In this document: positions 57,161-64,000 of the stretch, piece by piece
Position numbering within the stretch: the stretch's first letter is position 1
Layout: the number at the start of each line of letters is the position of its first letter
Source of the DNA: Ornithodoros turicata
Lineage: Eukaryota > Arthropoda > Arachnida > Ixodida > Argasidae
Direction: 5' to 3'
NCBI RefSeq assembly: GCF_037126465.1
Contig: NC_088202.1
Location: 87,648,160-87,712,159, forward strand
DNA length: 64,000 nucleotides
The notes under the pieces: generated by a model
Told to the model about the DNA's origin: nothing
What the model saw: the letters and a program-made list of their open reading frames with translations, nothing else
The model's database searches: none
Translations under genes and position numbers: made by a program

Positions 57161-57533
57161 ATCTGGTGTGATGCCTTGCAACTAGGTGGCCACCTGTTGT
57201 CGATCTCTGCAACTACCCGCCGCCGACAACTACCAACATGGCGGGCGTGGTCACTCGGGCGTTCCGGAGCGGTTTCTTTGCCACAGTGTCGTTGATTTTC
57301 AAATAGATTGTTTCTCTCCACTCTATTTCTATCTATTTTTTCTTTTTTATGACCATGATTATCCGGAAACGCACATCTGGTCTGGACACGAGTTAGATGC
57401 TCCCCAATTAGTGTGGTGACTCCCTGGAGGGTGCTGATTACTGTGGGGGGTCCCAATTAGCTCTAATTGATCAATTAATCGTGTTTAGACGAAGATGTGC
57501 GTTTCCGAATAAACGTGGTCAGTACTTACTACT

Positions 57534-57539
57534 GTCGTG
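57534..57539. repeat. Polinton target site duplication, right (GTCGTG)
   Basis: GTCGTG directly after the AGTACTTACTACT terminus; identical to the left copy. Confidence 0.95.
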
Positions 57540-59469
57540 AAGAGGGTTCAGAAGAGGAACAGCATTGTGAAACAGTTTCTCTCTTGCGGCGTATCATACG
57601 TTCCCGATATTAGTTACGTTCCCTTCTGTAGAAAAGCCAGGAGGGCCAGGAAATCAGTTGAATTCCGTTGGGGCGGCGGGTCTTGAGTAACAAGTCGTGG
57701 GGGAGACGCAGCTGATGACCTGTCTTCGTTAAGACCTTTCTCGCGGTAATATTCGAATAGAATAGAATAGAAATAGAGAAAAAAAATGGAAACCTAGGTC
57801 GCACTGGTGCGACGTTTCAGGACGCTTGAGTGTGGAAGCACTGAATGAATTAAAAGATTATATCAGCACGTATGTCCTTGAGGTAGGTCGTCAGTGCACA
57901 CATCTCTAACATCCCGGACATTGTAACGTCCTTTCAATATCCAGTGGACATCCCAGGTTCATGTCCTTAAAAAACACATTTTGGTGCACTGTACAGATTT
58001 AGAAACTGCTTCTGGAGAATAGTAGGAGACCAGTGCAAGGTGGATGAAGCTCTGATAGCTTTGCATAACAAAGCTTTCTTTTGCAGCATGTTTTTATGTG
58101 CTCCAATGACGCGTGCGTCTTAACAACTGTCAACAGTTGTCACATATTTAAATAAGATGACGTTGAAGGCGCAATCCTTAGCGGTCACTGACAACCTTTG
58201 CTGTTGCGAATCACAAACAGCTAAAAAAATGCAAAAAGTCAACACAAGTAAATAAAATAAAAGCTCGTACATCACTGTAATTTCATTTATTATATATTCT
58301 ATGACCAATAACTGATGTTGCATATCGTCCTCTAATGTCGTATGTTAGGGCTTGACTACACTAGCGTATATTAGCATAAATTGTGAGGTAAATTTCACAC
58401 TGCACATGGAATGTGTGTCGACGTAGTACACAGCGTCATGAGTAGAGCGTGAAGTTTTGGAGATTTCCTAAATTGGCAGTATAAAAATCGGGTAGGAAAC
58501 GTGCTCTAAATTAAAGCAAATTCAGGTGGAAAAACTTCCAGTATGCTAAATCCTGGAGTACAAACAGCCACTGTCCAGTGGTAATGCGCTGTGACGCACT
58601 ACACAGCATCATTTCAAACACCAACGTGGTATGGAAATATACTACTGGAGCTGTTGAGAGCACAGTGCTGCCTGCAATCAGATGCTGTTACCACGTACTG
58701 TGTCATCACATGTGGTCCTCCAACGGTGGCTGTTTATACCCTGTTCCGCTCGAGTTTTACTGTAAGCAAAATCTAGGCGATTCAAAGTATTGTGTTTCGA
58801 GATTTTAGAAAAGTGCGGTGACCTTAAGCACGGAGCACCTTGGTGCTGCTGTCTAAATTTCGTTTGAGAAGCCCTAATTGAAGGGTTAATTAAATTTTGC
58901 AGGTATACTTAATTGGTCGTCTCACAGATGCATGGTATCATGCAGAAAGTTCCTGCCTAGTCGTATAAGCCAAAGGAAAAAGCGGTAGCCATGCAGTTAC
59001 TGGTCTTTTTATTAAAAATCTGTAATGTATATGAAAAACACCCTCCAGCAGCACATCATTTTGCATTTGACTCATTGCATTGCTAGTCATCTATGTGAGT
59101 GTTTTTGTCCATCGATTGTAATACGTGCTGCAGACCACCCGATGCAGTCACCAAAACATCGAGTTCCTGCATATATAGTATTGTGTGAGTGTACAGAATG
59201 CTGCACATATGTTTGTATTAATATATAGTCGGGGTGGACCTTACATATATATGTTGTCTTGGAGGATTCCTGAGTTTCTGTACGTAGGCTGTACAATAAC
59301 CCGCGAAGTACAAGACACCAAAAAGTTCCCATTGTAAGGAGGTTAAAACACACAATAAATATTATTTGCCGCAACACAGTCGCAGTGGTCTCTACGCACT
59401 CTATAAACACTAAATATCTCATGCACGAAATTTTTATAAGCAAAATATGTACGATATTCGTAATCTCCC
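57540..59469. other. Intergenic sequence right of the Polinton
   Basis: An AATAG microsatellite lies at 57752-57775, and GGACAT/GGATATCC motifs at 57905-57965 could be the far end of the element that finishes at 59649. TAATTA-rich block at 58880-58915. No gene. Confidence 0.5.
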
Positions 59470-59649
59470 ATATATATCCAAATATCCGTGACAGACGTCA
59501 CAGGGACTTTCTGTGGATCTACAAACAGGGCAGAAATGCTAGTCGCTGGAATATCTCATGGATGTAAAGCGGATCTGTGGCAAGCTCCAGTGGATATCCA
59601 AACGTCCCGGGCGAGGACATTTGCTGGATGTATCTGGTTTGCTGGGTCC
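59470..59649. mobile_element. End of a CCCAGCAAACC-type repeat
   Basis: Read in reverse from 59649 it begins CCCAGCAAACCAGATACATC and repeats ATCC and GGACAT units, like the ends of 44894-45914. It interrupts the BEL/Pao gag relic exactly at its edge. Confidence 0.55.
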
Positions 59650-59945
59650 AGAGGTTGACCCATGCGTTCCGAGATGAAACGCTCCCTGTTTCCAAACCGT
59701 TGTTGTAAAATTGGGATTGAGGTTTGATAATTATCAACCGTGAGGTTCAATCCTTTGACAGCGAGTTCCGCCTTGCCCTTGATCAGAGATCGGAGATACT
59801 GAAACTTTCCGATGACGGAAAGTGTGGAGTTCTCATGTATCCCAGATTCAAGCTGGTCCCAGAATGACTGCCAAGAGGATACTCTCCCGTAAATGGCTCA
59901 ATTTGAAGTTTGGGAAGCTTCGCAGTGCTTACGTTCGGACCTGAC
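59649..59945 (-). pseudogene. BEL/Pao retrotransposon gag relic (DUF1759 region)
   Basis: Minus strand reads LPKLQIEPFTGE, a one-base frame change, then SWQSFWDQLESGIHENSTL, FQYLRSLIKG and YQTSIPILQQRFGNRERFIS, the DUF1759 signature of BEL/Pao gag. It stops at the neighbouring repeat. No protease, RT or LTRs were identified nearby. Confidence 0.85.
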
Positions 59946-62396
59946 GGTCGGATTTCAGAATATCTTGGATCGCCATTAGGATTGGAGGACAGGGTAGGCC
60001 TAGACAGATAACGGTTAACACTTAGCGTACCATGGGTGATGAGTTCCAGATACCGGTCACAGCCACGGTGGCAGCGTGACCATATTGTGGTGTTCCCTTC
60101 ATTTCATCGTTTGCAGGACACAGTCCTGCACAAACGTTCTACCAGTAGTAGGTGGTGTGATGCTGCAACCCTCGTCCGGTTTCCACGCACCTCTCGGGAG
60201 ACCGTATCTCGCTCGCGGATCGCCGACGTGCAGCCAGGACGCGACGGCGGTATTCGAGCATGCAAGCTCGCGCTCTCAAGCAGAACAATCCTTCGTCGGC
60301 CCGTCCATCATTTACGCATACTCCATACTCCAAACTCCTCCATAAACTGGAGTTATAACGTCGTGGACATCACATCCCTACTTGGGCATTACGTACATCG
60401 GTCGCACCATCCTCATCTCGACGCCGGGAGTGTAACAAATCGACAAAGAAGAGGATTGGAGATCGCGGGCACCACCTGCGCGCGCGTTCTGTTTCGTTTT
60501 GCTGGACCGCGCAGTTCAGTTTTCGCGTTCGCTTCGTGCCGGACGTGGGTTCATCCTTTTCCTACAAATGGTTCGCTCTCTGGCTTTTTGCCATTCCAAT
60601 ACACGGGATACACACATGTTTTAATAGTTCAGGAATTTTTCTGCGTACACATACATGCGCTGTAGATACAGTGCATGAGCTAATGAAAGCGTATTCCAAG
60701 CAGGAACATCTACGGCGTGACAACATGTATTTGGTAGCACACGCAAACACAAAAACCGCTCCCTCCCATGCGTAATGGACAAAACAGAGAACGAATGGCG
60801 AGGGTCCCCACAACAGAAGTGGCGGGAAACGCCCACCGACGACAAATTGGCCATTATGTCTTCTGAGTGCCCTACCTGTTTTCGTTAGATATGCTTAGAA
60901 TCAGGAAAGTACGAACACCCAACGCTGGACAACACTAGATGCTGACTCCTCGGTTTCTCTCTCTCGGGAGTTGGTCCTGCTTGTTGGACAAAGGAATGCC
61001 TCAGGAACATTTGAGAGAACAAACAGGCTTTCTTCTCATGTCAAGGGATTGGTAAGATCAGTATTCACAGCACCAAATGTACGCGATCAGCCGCATAATC
61101 TTTTCTACTGCCAAAAAAGGCGAATTGCGCCAAGCTAGATGCTCCTCGTCTAATTATATCGATACATGTGCGGCCAGACACCTAGTGCGAAGAAAATGCA
61201 ATCATTGAACATGGTCACACCGGAAAAAGTCTCTTAGGAGTCATTGCAACGACCATATTTATATTCTTTTTTTTAACCCACTCCCGTCCGTACCGCATGG
61301 CGCCTTTCGAGCTGCCATTTCGTATCACCGCACTTCATTTTGTATGTTACGTCATTTCTAATTGAGTGGTCTTTACGCGTACATATGTCCCAAGTCACCC
61401 TTCAATGTAAGCTGACGCGATGCTTATCTTATTTGCACTTCGCGTGTTCTGTTCCTTCTCTAACTTTTCTGTGACAGTTCTAATTTAGTTTTCAGGATTT
61501 TTTAGGCTAATGCAATCCGAAGGTTAGTGAAGCGTGTCACGATTTAATTTGAAAAACTCCGCCTGTGATTTGTGTTGCTGCCGTGAGAAGAGAGTTGTCT
61601 AGAGCTGAAGGAAAAGATATTAAATTTTAAAACTGTCTCATTGCGTTATCTGGGGAGAGTAGAAGAGTGCGCGAGGTGAACTGTCGGCACGAAAGTATTG
61701 GGGTGCCGTTGAAGTGTTCTCACATTGGTATTTGTAAGTAAGAAGCATTGCCCTGACTCCTGAGCCTTACAAATGTTCGTTCGCTTATGAAAGCTTCGAA
61801 CATAAACGTGGGACGCAAGCGAGCTGGTAGTAATCTGGACACGGTGACATGAGTTGAGATCATAGGTCGAGAAGTTACCCATCAAAAAGAACTCCTTACG
61901 AGTCAAGTTACCGTGTGTTAAGTTAATAACGAAGTTCTGCAGACTGAAATGTAACTCGCAGTTACAGAGTTACTTAAAAAAGGAACGAGTTACCTCCAAG
62001 TTACTTCGTACACAAAACAGCACCGCACAAGTGCTGGTCGCGTGAGCAGTTGAGTTCAACCTTGCGTTGCCTGCAGAGGAGTGCAACACGCTTAGATAGT
62101 TTTCGTTTATGTCCACCAATGTGAACGCTTTGCATGTTAGTCCCTGTGGGCGCATGGTAGCCGTTCCTGAATAGAATTGAATGATTCATTCTATCATGTC
62201 ATTGATTGACATCACGTTTTATGGCATAAAATGCCATGAAAGAACCGGAGAGAAAGCAATAAAATATGTGGACGTGAGTGAAAAGCGCATTAAAAGTAGC
62301 TTGGAACTTAGCTTAAGTTACTTTGGCAAAGTTACCTGAAAAAAAAACAAGTTCCTCTGAAAGTTACCACGGCGCAAAAGCACCGAGTTAGGTTAC
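59946..62396. other. Intergenic sequence, unassigned
   Basis: Includes a dispersed-repeat copy at 60465-60575 matching 43465-43580, and a 209-residue frame at 60036-60665 with no recognisable domain that overlaps it. From 61930 GTTAC-rich sequence resembles the subterminal repeats of the hAT-like elements in introns 11 and 15. Confidence 0.45.
60465..60575 (+). repeat. Dispersed repeat, copy 2
   Basis: GCGGGCACCACCTGCGCGCG, CAGTTCAGTTTTC and CATCCTTTTCCTAC in the same order as at 43465-43580. Confidence 0.6.
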
Positions 62397-62460
62397 AAGT
62401 TGCCAAAAAACTTTGGCAACTTGTAAAGCTTGTAAACTTGTAAACTTGTAAAACTTTGGC
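62397..62460. repeat. AACTTGTAA short tandem repeat
   Basis: AACTTGTAA/ACTTTGGCA units recur about six times just before the LINE. TTGCCAAA and TTTGGCAA form a small hairpin. Confidence 0.8.
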
Positions 62461-62483
62461 AACTTGCAACTTTTCAAAAAAAA

Positions 62484-64000
62484 ACCGACCACGAAATGAT
62501 TATACTGACTTACTTCGATAAGAAAGGCATTGCTAAGAAACCTGTCATAAAAAACGTTAAAAACTTTAAAGCGGCCAAAGACAACTGCGTATTGCTACAC
62601 ATGGAAGAGGTGTTTCAGGAAATACTAGGTGAAATCGATATCATGAGTGTTGATGATGTATGGCTCAAATTCAAAAACTGTGTACACTTTTGTCTACGAG
62701 AATACATCCCAAGTAAAAGGAAGGTAATTCGGAAGAAGAACCCATGGATAACAAGAGAGATTATCCACTTGAAGAGGCGCGCCCGACGCCTTCGTCGTAC
62801 TGGCGACAGAGGGATGTTCATAGAAGTAAAAGCATTATTGAGGTCGAAACTTTATGAGGCAAAAGAAAGGTATTGCAGCTTTACTTTAGAGGAATTCATG
62901 AAATCTAATCCGAAGAAATTTTGGGATTTTTTCAAGGAATCAACTGATCCCATTGATAAGATATACTGGAAAGATAAGTTGATATCTAACCCCAAGGAGG
63001 CTGCAAATGCTTTCAACGAGTATTTTGAGTCTGTGTTCACACCAAACAGTGGAGATTTAACCGTATCATTGCCACGCGACATAGACGATGTCTTGCGTAT
63101 TGATAAAGAAGGAATTTTAAATTTGATTTTAAGGATGGATGTTAAAAAATCACCAGGGCCTGACCAAATTCCTAACGAGTTTCTACGAAGGTACGCCGAC
63201 ATGGTTTCCCAATTCCTTACTGTAGTGTTCAAAAAATCTCTTGCTGATTGTCAAGTACCATGTGATTGGAAGCGCGCCAGAGTGATTCCTGTTTATAAAT
63301 CTGGCATCAAGCATGACATAAAAAATTACAGGCCCATATCCTTAACCAGCCAATCCTGTAAACTTCTGGAGCATGTGGTGGCAAGGTACATAGAAGATTA
63401 CCTTAACAGTATTGGTTACTTTTTTGTTAATCAGCACGGGTTTCGCAGGGGACTATCTACCACAACCCAGCTTGTTGAGGCAGTGCATGACTTTGCCAGC
63501 GCCTTAGACAAGGGACTACAAGTTGATGTCGTCTGTCTGGATTTTCGCAGAGCTTTTGATAAGATACCACACCAACAACTGATAGAAAAGTTGATTAGCA
63601 CAGGATTAAACGCGACGTTAATACATTGGGTTGCATCATATTTATCACATAGAACGCAGCAGGTAGATCTACAGGGAAGCCAATCTGATTACGTCAATGT
63701 GTCCTCGGGGGTTCCTCAAGGGTCCGTCTTAGGCCCATTATTATTCTTAGTATATATAAATGACATTAGTTCTAGTATTGATAGCCCAGTAACTATAAGA
63801 TTGTTTGCCGACGATTGCTTAATATACTGCCCAATAAAAAATACTGATGATCAGATTTTGCTTGCTCGCTGTTTAAATAACGTAACTGAATGGTGCAACC
63901 GATGGGGTATGTATATAAATTGTCAGAAAACTGTTTTTTGTCATATAACAAATAAGAAATGCTCAGCGGAGTATAATTATTCCATACAGGGCTGTACGTT
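62484..64000 (+). CDS. CR1/jockey-like LINE reverse transcriptase, cut by the window end
   Basis: One frame stays open from 62484 to 64000 (505 codons, no stop). It begins TDHEMIILTYF, which fits the final (S/T)DH motif of the LINE endonuclease, so the copy is 5'-truncated within that domain. Reverse transcriptase blocks follow: KSPGPDQIPNEFLRR, NYRPISLTSQSCKLLEHVV, NQHGFRRGLSTTTQLVEAVH, VVCLDFRRAFDKIPHQQL, SGVPQGSVLGPLLFLVYIND and RLFADDCLIY with the two catalytic Asp. The lack of any break suggests a recent insertion. No initiating ATG or promoter precedes it; the upstream DNA is GTTAC-rich repeat. The thumb and 3' end lie past the window. Confidence 0.93.

Larger units (their letters stand above)
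46103..57533. mobile_element. Polinton/Maverick element, 11.4 kb, degenerate
   Basis: Virus-like self-synthesising DNA transposon. Its limits are exact: GTCGTG is duplicated at 46097-46102 and 57534-57539, and 6 bp is the Polinton target size. The termini AGTAGTAAGTACT and AGTACTTACTACT are inverted. Terminal inverted repeats exceed 1 kb. The interior holds a protein-primed type family B polymerase, an adenain-like protease and an F54H12.2-like capsid protein, all broken, plus unassigned frames. Intact Polintons are 15-20 kb, so this copy is shortened. I found no retroviral-type integrase and no packaging ATPase. It inserted in intergenic DNA 4.8 kb downstream of the guanylate cyclase stop. 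Confidence 0.95.
55727..57533 (-). repeat. Polinton right terminal inverted repeat, with two insertions
   Basis: Inverse of the left repeat. It is lengthened by an LTR-type element (55747-56298) and a hAT-type MITE (56915-57160), both absent at the matching places in the left copy. Confidence 0.93.

Noticed and set aside
46103..57533. CRISPR array, bacterial operon or bacterial insertion sequences
   Set aside because: Spliced host gene, GT-AG introns, poly(A) signals and Polinton hallmarks show nuclear eukaryotic DNA; no regular direct repeats with spacers were seen.
60036..60665. 209-codon plus-strand frame
   Set aside because: Arg/Ser/His-rich in a GC-rich stretch, overlaps a dispersed repeat, no recognisable motif.

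Overview
This is animal genomic DNA, almost certainly from an arthropod. The introns are GT-AG, most of the sequence is non-coding, and transposable elements are dense. The retroelement 3' tails (AATAAAGTTGTTG type), long Polinton-type repeats and foldback MITEs resemble what is common in chelicerates, particularly ticks. That last step is an impression, not a demonstrated assignment.

Positions 2190-41260 on the plus strand hold the 3' two thirds of one host gene, a single-pass receptor guanylate cyclase of the natriuretic-peptide-receptor type. I could place 18 exons, and every exon-exon phase agrees; together they encode about 690 residues. In order they give the end of the extracellular ligand-binding domain, a Cys-containing juxtamembrane stretch, the transmembrane helix, a kinase-homology domain, a signalling helix, a complete guanylate cyclase domain and a short tail ending in TAA. 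The 5' exons lie before the window. The largest intron (6721-26164) is about 19.4 kb and is packed with transposon debris: LINE pieces on both strands, two copies of a TA-flanked palindromic MITE, a hairpin element with arms of about 365 bp, a pogo-like element and several foldbacks. Later introns carry hAT-type MITEs with 8-bp target duplications, a mariner transposase relic and more foldbacks.

Positions 41261-46096 are intergenic, with a broken intronless Y-box (cold-shock) pseudogene, a hAT-type MITE and a roughly 1-kb inverted-repeat element.

Positions 46103-57533 hold a Polinton/Maverick, a virus-like giant DNA transposon. Its ends are exact: a 6-bp target duplication GTCGTG on both sides, termini AGTAGTAAGTACT, and inverted repeats over 1 kb long. 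Inside are broken remains of a family B DNA polymerase, an adenain-type cysteine protease and the C-terminal part of an F54H12.2-like capsid protein, plus three unrecognised reading frames. I did not find the packaging ATPase or integrase. Two younger elements sit in the right inverted repeat, and the left repeat preserves the empty site for both.

Positions 57540-62480 hold repeats and a BEL/Pao gag fragment. From 62484 to the window edge a CR1/jockey-like LINE reverse transcriptase is open for 505 codons, which suggests a young, 5'-truncated copy.
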